Positions 9,344 to 19,745 of a DNA stretch of 64,000 nt are shown in pieces (the first letter of the stretch is position 1; each line of letters starts with the position of its first letter). Under the pieces are notes generated by a model. That model did no database searches and was not told the DNA's origin. It worked only from the letters and a program-made list of their open reading frames with translations. Both the position numbers and the translations under genes were made by a program. Origin of the DNA: Christensenellaceae bacterium Phil7 (lineage in GTDB: Bacteria; Bacillota; Clostridia; Christensenellales; CAG-138); contig MSGV01000043.1 of NCBI GenBank assembly GCA_001940845.1, positions 1 to 64,000 of the forward strand, read 5' to 3'.

Positions 9344-10153
9344 ATGGAAAGCTCGAAAATGCACAGAATTGTTCTTATTATCGAATATGATGGAACAAAT
9401 TATGTAGGCTGGCAGGTTCAGCCAAACGGAACGGCTATACAGGAGGTAATCTGCCGGGCATTAAAGAAGCTGACCGGCGATGAACTTTCCGTTCATGCTT
9501 CCGGGCGCACGGACAGCGGGGTTCATGCACGGGCTCAAGTTGCTCATTTCGATACATTAAGCCGCATCCCCGCCGAGAAATTCTCATATGCGCTCAATAC
9601 TATGCTTCCGGGAGATATCCGAATAAAAGCAAGCTTTGAGCTCACCGGGGATGGTGATTATGAATTTCATTCCCGCTTTTCCGTAAAGCAAAAGCATTAT
9701 AGATACACGATACTCAATGCACCGCATAATTCCGCATTTACGAGAAATACAGCGCTTCATATTCATTCTGGATTGGATCTGGAGAAGCTGAATGCAGCAG
9801 CGGCTTTTTTTCTCGGAACGCATGATTTTCTTTCATTCAAGGCTGCCGGAAGCAAATCCAAGACCACGATCAGAACAATTTATAAATCAGAGTGGTTCCG
9901 AAACGGCGAATTTCTTTTTTATGATGTTGCTGGGAGTGGATTCCTTTATAATATGGTGCGTATTATGGTTGGCTCCATGCTCCGTGTCGGCATGGGCTTC
10001 GAATCCCCCGAATTCATCCTTCGCGCACTGGAAAACCCAGATAGAGAAAATGCTGGCGATACCGCTCCCGCACATGGTCTGATGCTATATAGGGTCAAAT
10101 ATGATGAATTCGATACTGAGCAATTTTTGAGTAAAGCCTATTTGAACATCTAA
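9344..10153 (+). CDS. truA: tRNA pseudouridine(38-40) synthase TruA
   Basis: IEYDGTNYVGWQVQPNG, GRTDSGVHARAQVAHF motifs. Confidence 0.95.
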   Translation: MESSKMHRIVLIIEYDGTNYVGWQVQPNGTAIQEVICRALKKLTGDELSVHASGRTDSGVHARAQVAHFDTLSRIPAEKFSYALNTMLPGDIRIKASFELTGDGDYEFHSRFSVKQKHYRYTILNAPHNSAFTRNTALHIHSGLDLEKLNAAAAFFLGTHDFLSFKAAGSKSKTTIRTIYKSEWFRNGEFLFYDVAGSGFLYNMVRIMVGSMLRVGMGFESPEFILRALENPDRENAGDTAPAHGLMLYRVKYDEFDTEQFLSKAYLNI

Positions 10154-10305
10154 ATATCCTTCCCGCAACTATTTTTGCTGCGGCAATTGGATAAAATGGA
10201 GAAACAATCCTTTTTATTGCTGCCGAATATCTCGCCATAACGCTCAAACCAAAGCTATTAATTATCAGAACAGTAAATAACTTGCAAAAAGGTCTTTACA
10301 AACCA

Positions 10306-10332
10306 CGAGCAGGCACCGAGATGCCTGCTCGC
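10306..10332 (-). terminator. Hairpin terminator after rplL
   Basis: CGAGCAGGCA ccgag aTGCCTGCTCG downstream of rplL stop. Confidence 0.6.
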
Positions 10333-10351
10333 AATATACTGTGAATTCGGA

Positions 10352-10723
10352 TTACTTGAGCTCGATAACTGCGCCAACTTCCTTGAACGCTGCAACGAAC
10401 TTTTCGCCCTCTTCCTTGGATACGGCTTCCTTGAGAGTGCTGGGAGCACCATCAACGGCTTCCTTAGCTTCCTTAAGGCCGAGGCCAAGCTGCTCACGAA
10501 CGACCTTGATGACCTTGATCTTCTGAGCGGCATCGAAAGACTTGAGAACTACGTCGAACTCGGTCTTTTCTTCAACTTCTTCAGCAGCGGCTGCGGGGCC
10601 TGCTACTGCAACTGCGGTTGCCTGTGCGGATACGCCGAATTCCTCTTCGACTGCATGAACGAGATCAGCGAGTTCGAGGACGGTAAGGGACTTGATATAG
10701 TCGATGAATTCCTGCTTAGTCAT
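10352..10723 (-). CDS. rplL: 50S ribosomal protein L7/L12
   Basis: [44 protein letters not shown]-terminal domain. Confidence 0.97.
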   Translation of the reverse strand: MTKQEFIDYIKSLTVLELADLVHAVEEEFGVSAQATAVAVAGPAAAAEEVEEKTEFDVVLKSFDAAQKIKVIKVVREQLGLGLKEAKEAVDGAPSTLKEAVSKEEGEKFVAAFKEVGAVIELK

Positions 10724-10799
10724 TGTTATTTCCTCCGAAATTATTTTGGTATTAAACTTTTTTGTCTACAAATAGACACATTATTCTGCAAGCAGACGA

Positions 10800-11336
10800 T
10801 TATTCTGCTGCCGCTTCGGTTGCGGGTGCTTCTTCACCGCCGCCGAGCTTCTTTGCGACCTGATCGAGCGCGATTGCAAGTCCGGTGATGGGGCTCATCA
10901 TGCTGCCCAGCATGCGGGCGATGAGAACTTCACGAGAGGGCAGATCTGCGAGAGCTTCGATCCCTTTTGCATCGGTGACCCTATTGTCAACGATACCACC
11001 CTTTATAGAGCACTTTTTGGTCTTCTTGATGAAATCCTTGATGATCTTTGCGGGTGCAACGGGATCATCGTAACCGAATGCGAAAGCGGAAGGTCCTTTA
11101 AGCATGTTCTTGATGTCAGCATGAACATCGGCCTCTTCACATGCCCTTTCAACCATGGTGTTCTTGAGTACAAGATACTCAACACCTGCCTTACGCATTT
11201 CAACACGAAGAGCGGTGACTTCTGCAACGGTGAGTCCCCTGTAATCGATCATTACGACGGACTGTGCCCTATTGAGACGGTCAACTATCTCCTTAACGTG
11301 CTGCTCTTTCATCGCGATAATGGAAGCATTTGCCAT
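10800..11336 (-). CDS. rplJ: 50S ribosomal protein L10
   Basis: VDRLNRAQSVVMIDYRGLTVAEVTALR...LKNTMVERA. Confidence 0.95.
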   Translation of the reverse strand: MANASIIAMKEQHVKEIVDRLNRAQSVVMIDYRGLTVAEVTALRVEMRKAGVEYLVLKNTMVERACEEADVHADIKNMLKGPSAFAFGYDDPVAPAKIIKDFIKKTKKCSIKGGIVDNRVTDAKGIEALADLPSREVLIARMLGSMMSPITGLAIALDQVAKKLGGGEEAPATEAAAE

Positions 11337-11371
11337 TTGGAATGATTCCTCCTTGTCACAGTATCAAATAA

Positions 11372-11485
11372 ATATCCCCCGACCATAGGACAGGGGATGA
11401 AGAAAGTTATTGCATAACAAACAAAACTCTTAATTCACCTCGGCAGGAAATTAAGCATTACGGCACCTGCTGTCTATGGCGGATA
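11372..11485 (-). ncRNA. Ribosomal protein L10 leader (autoregulatory mRNA structure)
   Basis: Minus strand contains CCATAGACAGCAGGTGCC ... TCCTGCCGAGGTG ... CCTGTCCTATGG, the characteristic L10-leader pairing, directly upstream of rplJ. Confidence 0.88.
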
Positions 11486-11574
11486 TTCATTTGTCTATTC
11501 ATTTTAGCCCTTTATTGGGTATTTGTCAATGGAAAACCGCAAGAATTCCAAATATATTTAATCCTGCTGCCAGC

Positions 11575-12999
11575 TTATGAGCAGATCTTAAAATACAGGT
11601 CACGATACAATCCTGCACTGCGTTTCCAGCTGAAATCACAGCTCATGCCCATAATCATGAGCTCCTGCCATGCAATTTTATCATTATTATAAAGTTCAAT
11701 TGCATACTTAGATACGTTATAAAGCTCATCGGCGGAATAATTTCGAAAAGAAAATCCATTTCCCTTTCTCGTAAACCTATTATAAGGCACTACGCTATCT
11801 GCCAACCCGCCAGTCTCGCGGACAACCGGGACGCTTCCATATCGCAATGCAAAGAGCTGTGAAAGCCCGCAGGGCTCAAACGCCGATGGCATAAGAAAGA
11901 TATCCGAGCCTGCATATATGCGGCGTGCAAGAGTATCATTCATCTCCGCCCTGAAGCAGAATCTTTCGGAATTTGCTGCCTGCATCGCTGAAAAACGCTG
12001 TTCGAAATGTTCATCCCCCATTCCCAGCACAACTATTTGAGCACCAAGATCCATTAAACCCGGAATCACCATTTCAAAAAGGTCCAGACCCTTTTGATTT
12101 GTAAGCCTTGAAATGATTGCAATCAGAGGGATATCCTCATCAATATTGAGCCCCAACTGCTCCTGGAGAGCTCTCTTGCATTTTTTCTTACCGGTCAATG
12201 AATTCTTCGAATATCTCGATGCCAATGCCTTATCATTCCAAGGGTTGTACGAGGAAATATCAATTCCGTTCAATATTCCGCATATATCCTTGGTTCTAAG
12301 CAGTCCATCAAGTGTTTCTCCATACATCGGAGTCTTGATCTCTTCGGCATATGTTGGGCTCACTGTGCTTATCATGTCAGCATATATTATCCCGGCCTTT
12401 AGCGCGTTAAAGTTACAATAATATTCTGACCGTTCAAGCGCATTCTGACCCACTCCAAGCATATCATTGACGAGCAATGGATTCATCAGCCCTTGATAGC
12501 GAAGATTGTGTATGGTTAGCAATGTTTTGACACGAGCCCAGCGTGGATCGGATCTATACTGTTCCGTAAGCAGCATAGGGATGATTCCAGTCTGCCAATC
12601 ATTGAGATGCAGCACATCCGGCACTATATCCAATCTTGACATGATCTCCATTGCCGCCCGACAAAACCAGCAGAATCTTTCCGTTTCAAAATCTCCGGAT
12701 GTATAGACGTAATCCTGTTTGAAATAGTATTCATTATCCGCAAAATAATAAGTGATTCCATTCATGATGAGCCTATCTACACCCACATATTGGCTCCGCC
12801 AGCCCATAGCTACATAAAATTCAGCTATATGCTCCATCTTTTCACGATATTCCTGTGGAATTCTGCTATATTTAGGGATGATTACCGTTATGCCCAATCC
12901 TAGCTTAGCCAGTGCTGGCGGCAAGGTTCCGACCACATCCGCAAGTCCGCCAGTTTTAATGAATGGAGTGCACTCGGATGAAATAAATATTATTCGCAT
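11575..12999 (-). CDS. glgA: Glycogen synthase (ADP-glucose)
   Basis: FISSECTPFIKTGGLADVVGTLP N-terminus, HLNDWQTG, AFEPCGLSQLFALRYGSVPVVRETGGLADSV. Confidence 0.94.
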   Translation of the reverse strand: MRIIFISSECTPFIKTGGLADVVGTLPPALAKLGLGITVIIPKYSRIPQEYREKMEHIAEFYVAMGWRSQYVGVDRLIMNGITYYFADNEYYFKQDYVYTSGDFETERFCWFCRAAMEIMSRLDIVPDVLHLNDWQTGIIPMLLTEQYRSDPRWARVKTLLTIHNLRYQGLMNPLLVNDMLGVGQNALERSEYYCNFNALKAGIIYADMISTVSPTYAEEIKTPMYGETLDGLLRTKDICGILNGIDISSYNPWNDKALASRYSKNSLTGKKKCKRALQEQLGLNIDEDIPLIAIISRLTNQKGLDLFEMVIPGLMDLGAQIVVLGMGDEHFEQRFSAMQAANSERFCFRAEMNDTLARRIYAGSDIFLMPSAFEPCGLSQLFALRYGSVPVVRETGGLADSVVPYNRFTRKGNGFSFRNYSADELYNVSKYAIELYNNDKIAWQELMIMGMSCDFSWKRSAGLYRDLYFKICS

Positions 13000-13076
13000 G
13001 TTACGGCCTTTCATAATGATTGTATTCGGCTATGAAATTTCGACAAAACGGGATAACCGCTTTGTCGAAAAATTGC

Positions 13077-16000
13077 CTAATTATTCTGTTGGGCGGCATA
13101 TAGCTGATCCGCCTCCGCTTCAAGCGCGTTGTACTGCTCCACCGTGAGTCCGTAGTAGCTGCGAAGCTGCTGTGCCGCGATCTCTGGGCGTTCTATGAGC
13201 ATTTGGCGCATTTTTGCGACTTCATTCTCCCAGGCAGTGCACGAAACAGGTGTATTCCAGCGGGCAATGTGCCGATCCATCTCGGTTCTCATCTCTGCGG
13301 TCATATCATCCAGCAGAGCAGTAAGCCTATCGGCATTCAAATGATACTTCATTACGTATATATATCGCACAATAAAGTCATGCCGCCATGCTGCATTTGA
13401 ATTCAGCCCGCAAAAGATATCCATCTGGCTCAGCGATCCATCTGCGGAGGGCACGCCTTTCACATTAAAATAATGCGACATAACATTCCCGACAGAAGAG
13501 CCCAGCGCAAAATCGGAATCGAAGAATATAGCTCTCCATTTAACCTGATAATCCGTTGTTCGCCAATATTTCTGATTGAACATATCAAAATCTGAAAGAT
13601 ACGTTCTTGCGATCAAATAGTCCATGATATTCTCAACATCAACCCACTGCTTAAACTGTTCATACCGATCATCGGTCATCTCTATAACATATGAATTCCC
13701 GCCAAATTCATCGAAGTGAGCGGCAAAAGCACGCACGCGAATGAACTCTGTATTACTTCCCTCAAGTTCCATCGTATTGCGCTTGATAATATTCACCGTA
13801 TCAGGATCAACACCAAAGTGAGTTGCAAGATAGTCCTCATTCATATTTTCCTTGAGATCATAGAGCCCCCAGTACTGCCCATTGATATAGACCGCAACAA
13901 ATCTGCTTTCGCTGGAATCCAAATTCAGCCCTATCATTGCCTTACCTGCAAATGAATCGCGAATTCGCGCCTTGCTATAATCCTGTCCGGCATTACGCAG
14001 AACAAGCGAATAAAATTTTTTGAAATAATCTTCGCCGAAAAAGGGATAGGTCAACTCACTTCTTCCATATCCCGAACGGAAATATATGCCCAGAGATTTC
14101 TGGGGATATGCACGCGTCGATGCGCCGGATACACGCACTCCTGCTGAGGTTTCAACTCCCAAACTCCCATCCTTCTCAAAGAACTGCATGAAACATTCAC
14201 GCTCCACCACCGGTACAAACGGCTTGCTGACAGCGTATACTTCATTAAAATCCTTCTGCTCCATAGCAAGCGTAACAACGGGTATCTCATGCGGTTCATC
14301 AAAAATATAGGTCATGGTCACCGTATCGCTCGGAAGCATTCCCGGAACAAATACTGCCGCACGAACAACGGTATTTGAACTTATTGGAATGGATCCCGCA
14401 TAGATCGCGCTCGATTCATCCGGCTTACTGCCATCGAGAGTATAGCGTATCGTTCCATCGGCATTCCTTTTGCTCAATTCAAGCGAAAACGCAGATTGAT
14501 GATACATAGTTTCATCTGAAAACACCGGGCATGCGGAGTAATTGAGATAACAGGTATCCGCATTCTTTGTTCCCTTCGTTGCCGTTTCATAAAACACTCG
14601 CTCCGCTTGGCCAAGATTTCTTCCGCTTGTCACTCCAAGCTTATTGGTGCCTGTATCAAAAACATCGATAATCCCGCCATCGGCATCGGTCAGAAATATG
14701 GTTTCACCTGCCGGAGATATGGAGAAAGGAGCAACTCCCGGGGCAGCATCCTTAATGCTTGATGAACAATGTATCACCGTATATCCGCCTGCCGGGATGG
14801 TGATACCCGACAGGTCAAATACAAAAAAATCATCGATACTGTCCGAAAGATGCCAGCCGGTGAGGGTCATAGGAGCAGCGGACCCATTATACAGCTCCAC
14901 CCAATCCATCAAACCGCTGCGCGGCTCATTGACTGCACAAGTTTCGCTTATGTAAATATAATCAGGATTGAAGCCTCCTACGCCCATTGGATCGGCAAAG
15001 CCAACGGTAGTATTCGCCCTTCCCGGCGTTGGATTCGAAAAATAGCGAACCTCACCATTTTCATCCTTTCCAATTGAAACATCCGTGTTGAGTTCGTCAG
15101 GAAACTCAAGGCTATCCCGCTTCATTCCATCGTAGTTTATCAGATAGATACCGGAATCATTGGTGGAAAGGCTGAATGAAGCATGCAGCTCATCCATTTC
15201 GGTACTTTCTCTTCCGGAGCAGAAGATCAACATATATTCACCCGCTCCAATACTGATATCGGGGAACGCCCATTTATCAGGTTTTCCGGGATCATCGGTC
15301 AAATAATAACCCAGCAATGAGAGTGCTTCGCTGGATGAATTATAGATCTCCACCCAGTCGCTTCGATCACCATATTTATCTGTAATGCCATATGAATTCT
15401 TAATCAAAGCCTCACTGATTCGAATCGGATCACCGGCGCTCATCTCTGTCCATTCCATGGAATTGAAAGCAGCATTCGAATTTGCACGGCCTGGAGTCGG
15501 TTCGATCGTATAAGCAATACCGCTGCTCGTGCGAATTGCCGAGGTACCATCGGGCATAGCTGCATCAAACGTCATCTCACTGCGCAGTTCACCATAAGCG
15601 CTATAAAGATACGCGGAATTCTCTGATGAATTGAGCTTAAAGTCAACATTGAATGCCAAAGCTCCGCTATCATCGGATTCTGCAAGCTTATCTCCCGTGA
15701 AGCTGCTCCCCCGAAGATATGCGACTGCATACGCGCCCGGCTCCAGGCTGCTGTCCGGGAAGTGCCATTTATTCTTTTTAGAAGCATCATCTGATAAATA
15801 GTAGTTATTCAGTTTTACCGCCTTATCGGTCGGATTATAGATCTCTATAAAGCCATCATCGCCGCGCTTAACCTCATTGATATATATACCATCATCAATG
15901 GGGGTTCCGCCGCAGGCCTCCTGAATGCTTGCATATATATCCGCATCATTGTTCTTTTTCCCCGGAGTAGGCTTTGCGGAAAATCCGAATTTTCCATCCT

Positions 16001-16475
16001 GCTTCATAGAATAAGCGATATCCTCCGAAAGTGCCGGAGCTGAAAGGGTCTGGATTAGTTTATTGGAATTATCATATAGCTCAAGCGTGAAGCCCGTTGC
16101 GGAGAGATTGAAGCCCGCAAGCAGCTTGCCATCCGCCGCATGTGCATCCTTATCACAGCAGACTATCAGATACTCCCCTGCTCCTATAGCGCTGCCAGAA
16201 GGAAAGATATATTCTTTGCCGTTATCATTGGTATATATCACCTTGTAGCCGCTCAGATCAACCCTATTATCTGTAAAATTATGGATTTCAAACCAATCCG
16301 GACTCCCAATATCATCGCTGTATGAGCCCGAATTTGATGACACGAGTTCGGTTATTGCAATAGTAAAATCCTTTGTCGCATTCTTAACGCATCCAATAAA
16401 TGCGCTGCATATAAATACGATCGCGAGCAAAGCCGCAGCTATGAATTTTTTTCTCTGTTTTTTCATTTTTCGCAC
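13077..16475 (-). CDS. Secreted lipoprotein with four lamin-tail-like domains, chitobiase-type C-terminal domain and CotH kinase-like domain (1132 aa)
   Basis: Lipobox IGC; repeated DWFEIHN/GFIEIYN/DWVEIYN/DWVELYN LTD motifs; TIRYTLDGSKP; CotH motifs YINGQYWGLYDLKENMNEDYL and DSDFALG. Confidence 0.85.
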   Translation of the reverse strand: MRKMKKQRKKFIAAALLAIVFICSAFIGCVKNATKDFTIAITELVSSNSGSYSDDIGSPDWFEIHNFTDNRVDLSGYKVIYTNDNGKEYIFPSGSAIGAGEYLIVCCDKDAHAADGKLLAGFNLSATGFTLELYDNSNKLIQTLSAPALSEDIAYSMKQDGKFGFSAKPTPGKKNNDADIYASIQEACGGTPIDDGIYINEVKRGDDGFIEIYNPTDKAVKLNNYYLSDDASKKNKWHFPDSSLEPGAYAVAYLRGSSFTGDKLAESDDSGALAFNVDFKLNSSENSAYLYSAYGELRSEMTFDAAMPDGTSAIRTSSGIAYTIEPTPGRANSNAAFNSMEWTEMSAGDPIRISEALIKNSYGITDKYGDRSDWVEIYNSSSEALSLLGYYLTDDPGKPDKWAFPDISIGAGEYMLIFCSGRESTEMDELHASFSLSTNDSGIYLINYDGMKRDSLEFPDELNTDVSIGKDENGEVRYFSNPTPGRANTTVGFADPMGVGGFNPDYIYISETCAVNEPRSGLMDWVELYNGSAAPMTLTGWHLSDSIDDFFVFDLSGITIPAGGYTVIHCSSSIKDAAPGVAPFSISPAGETIFLTDADGGIIDVFDTGTNKLGVTSGRNLGQAERVFYETATKGTKNADTCYLNYSACPVFSDETMYHQSAFSLELSKRNADGTIRYTLDGSKPDESSAIYAGSIPISSNTVVRAAVFVPGMLPSDTVTMTYIFDEPHEIPVVTLAMEQKDFNEVYAVSKPFVPVVERECFMQFFEKDGSLGVETSAGVRVSGASTRAYPQKSLGIYFRSGYGRSELTYPFFGEDYFKKFYSLVLRNAGQDYSKARIRDSFAGKAMIGLNLDSSESRFVAVYINGQYWGLYDLKENMNEDYLATHFGVDPDTVNIIKRNTMELEGSNTEFIRVRAFAAHFDEFGGNSYVIEMTDDRYEQFKQWVDVENIMDYLIARTYLSDFDMFNQKYWRTTDYQVKWRAIFFDSDFALGSSVGNVMSHYFNVKGVPSADGSLSQMDIFCGLNSNAAWRHDFIVRYIYVMKYHLNADRLTALLDDMTAEMRTEMDRHIARWNTPVSCTAWENEVAKMRQMLIERPEIAAQQLRSYYGLTVEQYNALEAEADQLYAAQQNN

Positions 16476-16799
16476 CTTTCTGTTGCTTTTTTGTTATTTT
16501 TCGTCGTGCAGAAAACAGTTTTTATGCAGAAAAGATTCCCGCAGTATAAGCCTCCGGCAAATTATGCCGCAGATTCATCTACTATTATAACAGACAACGT
16601 AAAAAAAGCAAGCTGGTGCAACATTGCAGCATAACAAAATATCCATTCGCTGCGTTACCGAATGCCGCATTCTGCCGCCGTAAATCAAAGCCTTTATCTA
16701 TAATAAAAATCCGGCACATATATAGAAAATCTGCATATGCCGGACGAGATCGAGAGCCTTATAGCTTAGACTCAAACAAAAATTTACACGAATTATCGT

Positions 16800-17477
16800 C
16801 TATTCATCCGATCTTGCGCTATCTCCTTCTTCTGACTGTGTATGTCCATTCTCCAACATGGGTATTTTTTCCAAATTAACCAATTTATCGACAAGTAATC
16901 TGCTGAATGCTGCACCTATCGCTATATTCAAAGTAAAATCAAAGCATATATCACTCATCATTTCCATCTTAGACGAACGAACATCGCTCGTATCCGATTC
17001 CCCCGGAACCAGCTCTTGCGCAGGGTCCAATATATCTTTTGCTGACATGCGAACCTGCTCCACAAAAGCATCAGCAGTCCGTTTGTGGATTCGAGTATAG
17101 CTTCTATAAATATGTTCGATCCCACAAAAATCAAGATCCGATGAAATAAAATTTTTTATATCTGATAAGCTCAAAACCTGCTTAAGAGTGCAGATCATTA
17201 TCAAATATGCAACATGTTCGCGATAATATTTCCGCTTTATCGGCGCCGGCATGACTTTGAGGCGGACATAATTATTTATAGCATTTGCGCTGATGATGAG
17301 CTTTCTTTCATTATCCGCCGGGAGAAAATTAAGATAATTAAGCAAAAGTTCAACAACCTGATCCATATACAGCCCTATTTGCGGGAGTTCCTCCCATTTG
17401 GGGAGATCATATCCCTTTAAATATGTCTCCCATCTGTGAAGCTTTGCATTAAAAAGCTTGCCATCATAATAATGCAT
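16800..17477 (-). CDS. DUF1836 domain-containing protein
   Basis: WETYLKGYDLPKWEELPQIGLYMDQVVELLLNYL typical of DUF1836. Confidence 0.75.
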   Translation of the reverse strand: MHYYDGKLFNAKLHRWETYLKGYDLPKWEELPQIGLYMDQVVELLLNYLNFLPADNERKLIISANAINNYVRLKVMPAPIKRKYYREHVAYLIMICTLKQVLSLSDIKNFISSDLDFCGIEHIYRSYTRIHKRTADAFVEQVRMSAKDILDPAQELVPGESDTSDVRSSKMEMMSDICFDFTLNIAIGAAFSRLLVDKLVNLEKIPMLENGHTQSEEGDSARSDE

Positions 17478-17664
17478 ATTCGTCTCCTCTCCTTACTCCG
17501 GCGATTATACCATATTGATATTGGCTAAGCAACATATGATGATTGATCGTATTCTCAAATAACAAAGAATGGCTATTGACTTTGTTTATCGAACAGTGTA
17601 ATATAATACGCGATATTAGTGTCGCCATGAATGGGCACACAGATTTGAATGGAGAAATATCGAG

Positions 17665-18537
17665 ATGAGTTTTCTTATTCTGACCGACAGTGCTGCGAAC
17701 ATTCCAAGCAAGCTTCTGCGTGAAAAACGTATTGAGCAAATATCGCTTTGCTATACCATGCGCGGCGAAGTGACGCGATGCGATGATTTAGACGCTTTTG
17801 ACGGCAAAGCCTATTTTGATGCGCTTCGCGATAAAGAAATCGTTTCCACATCATTGGTAAACCCTTCGGAATTCAAAGAAAGGTTTGAACCCATGCTTCA
17901 GAGCGGAGAGGATGTGCTTTATATCGGACTTTCCTCCGGCGTGAGCGGTACTCTTCAAGCAGCAAAGCTGGCGGCAAATGAGCTTGCGGAGGAGCGCGGT
18001 AGTTCGTCAAACAAAATTTATATTCACGATTCCCTCGGAGCATCACTTGGTGAGGGAATGCAGGCATTCAGAGCTGCCGAACTCAGGGATTCAGGCTATA
18101 GCTGCGAGGAAACCGCTGCAATTCTTAATGCAGAATGCCAGCACGTTATACAGGTTTTTACAGTCGGTGATCTTAAACATCTGCACCGCACAGGCAGATT
18201 ATCCGGATTATCCGCGCTTATAGGCAGCACCCTTCATGTCAACGCATTACTCAAAGGCGATGAGAAAGGCCAGATCGTTTCCTTTGGCAAGACGATCGGA
18301 CGAAAGCGTGCAATATCTGCACTTGCCGAAGTATACGCAAAAAAACATGATCCAAGCAGAAATCAGCTTGTTTGCATCGCTCATTGTGATTGTGAAAAGG
18401 AAGCTCAAGGGCTTGCCTCAAAGATTCGCGAGATTGACAAACCCGATGATATCCTTATTGTTTGCTATGAGCCAGTTACCGGCTCCCATGTCGGCCCCGA
18501 TACCCTTGCACTCTTCTTTATTGGAGATGAACGATAG
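17665..18537 (+). CDS. DegV family fatty-acid-binding protein
   Basis: ILTDSAANIPSKLL, TSLVNPSEF, DSLGASLGEGM, VGDLKHLHRTGRLS. Confidence 0.93.
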   Translation: MSFLILTDSAANIPSKLLREKRIEQISLCYTMRGEVTRCDDLDAFDGKAYFDALRDKEIVSTSLVNPSEFKERFEPMLQSGEDVLYIGLSSGVSGTLQAAKLAANELAEERGSSSNKIYIHDSLGASLGEGMQAFRAAELRDSGYSCEETAAILNAECQHVIQVFTVGDLKHLHRTGRLSGLSALIGSTLHVNALLKGDEKGQIVSFGKTIGRKRAISALAEVYAKKHDPSRNQLVCIAHCDCEKEAQGLASKIREIDKPDDILIVCYEPVTGSHVGPDTLALFFIGDER

Positions 18538-18552
18538 TTTTCATTTGCTTTT

Positions 18553-18595
18553 GCTGCCGCAGATGGTCAAAGATCATTTGCGGCAGCTCTTTATT
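18553..18595. terminator. Bidirectional terminator between degV-like and SDR genes
   Basis: GCTGCCGCAGATG ... CATTTGCGGCAGC with flanking A/T tracts. Confidence 0.75.
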
Positions 18596-18597
18596 TT

Positions 18598-19422
18598 CTA
18601 CCCGACCTTAGCTGCTTTGACCTCCTGTTTCTCCCCGCATAATATCAATTTTATGATCCCCACCTGCCATCTATCCGGGAGAAAGTTCAATAATCTTAGC
18701 AAAAAATTCCTGTTCACATTATAAACATATTTCGGTTTTTTCGTTTCCAATGCTTTTTGGACAATGCGAGCTATTTTTTGCGGTGCAATATTTTTTGTTT
18801 CGACCGATTTCACGATGCTTTGAAACCGATTTGCATTATGCCGATAAATTTTAGTATTTCTGCACATATCATTCAGAGAATCGGTTGATGCTTCAAGCAT
18901 TTTTGTATTAACAGCTCCTGGGCGTATAACAGAAACATATATTCCTTGGAGATTTAACTCCATTCTCAATGTATAGGCATATTTTTCGACCGCCGCCTTT
19001 GTCGCGGCATACAGACCCGTGAATGGCAGCGGATCAAGCGGCGCCAGCTCGCTTGAGGTAACAATAATTCTGCTTCCGCTATGAAGAAGGCCAAAGAAAG
19101 CTTTATTTACACGGTAAATGCCAAAGAGGTTAACATCAAATATTTTCAGAAAATCGCACTCGCTTATCTCCACAAGCGAGTTCATCGTATAAAAACCCGC
19201 AAAATGAATCAATGCATCAAGTTTTGCTATTTTTTTCTCAATATGTGCAAACGCATGAGCTATCTCAACAGAATTAGTTATATCAGCCGAAATGTATTCA
19301 ATGGACAGATCGCATGAGCTCGCTTTATCTAATCCCCAAACATGATATCCGCAAGCACATAGATGTTTTGCTGCGGCATATCCCATCCCTCCGCATACTC
19401 CGGTAATCAGTACTTCCTTCAT
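18598..19422 (-). CDS. SDR family NAD(P)-dependent oxidoreductase
   Basis: VLITGVCGGMGYAAAKHL, YAATKAAVEKYAYTLRMEL; SD ggagg before ATG at 19422. Confidence 0.88.
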   Translation of the reverse strand: MKEVLITGVCGGMGYAAAKHLCACGYHVWGLDKASSCDLSIEYISADITNSVEIAHAFAHIEKKIAKLDALIHFAGFYTMNSLVEISECDFLKIFDVNLFGIYRVNKAFFGLLHSGSRIIVTSSELAPLDPLPFTGLYAATKAAVEKYAYTLRMELNLQGIYVSVIRPGAVNTKMLEASTDSLNDMCRNTKIYRHNANRFQSIVKSVETKNIAPQKIARIVQKALETKKPKYVYNVNRNFLLRLLNFLPDRWQVGIIKLILCGEKQEVKAAKVG

Positions 19423-19745
19423 ATCTTCCTCCATTAAACAACCATGCATATTATTATGATGCTTTGAATTCAAACCGATTTCCATAAATTTTAACAAAAT
19501 CTATCATAAAATTCAAGCTTCTGCCGCCCATGCTTTTTCAAACTATACTATCAGAGCTCTATTTCATTCTTAAATTACATTGCATTTCAAACTGATTATA
19601 TTTTAATTTTCAACAAAACCTATCAACCATTTCGGCTGCAATTATGTTATAATTTTCGGAGACGCTAGGCAGGAGCTTATCGAATCCACAGGCAAGCCTG
19701 CCCGGATATCTTAGAATAAATTCCCACGCACGAAAGGAAAATAAA

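Noticed and set aside
13077-16475. Internal repeats considered as a DNA-level tandem repeat
   Set aside because: The similarity is at the protein-domain level (diverged LTD modules); no recent nucleotide repeats were seen.
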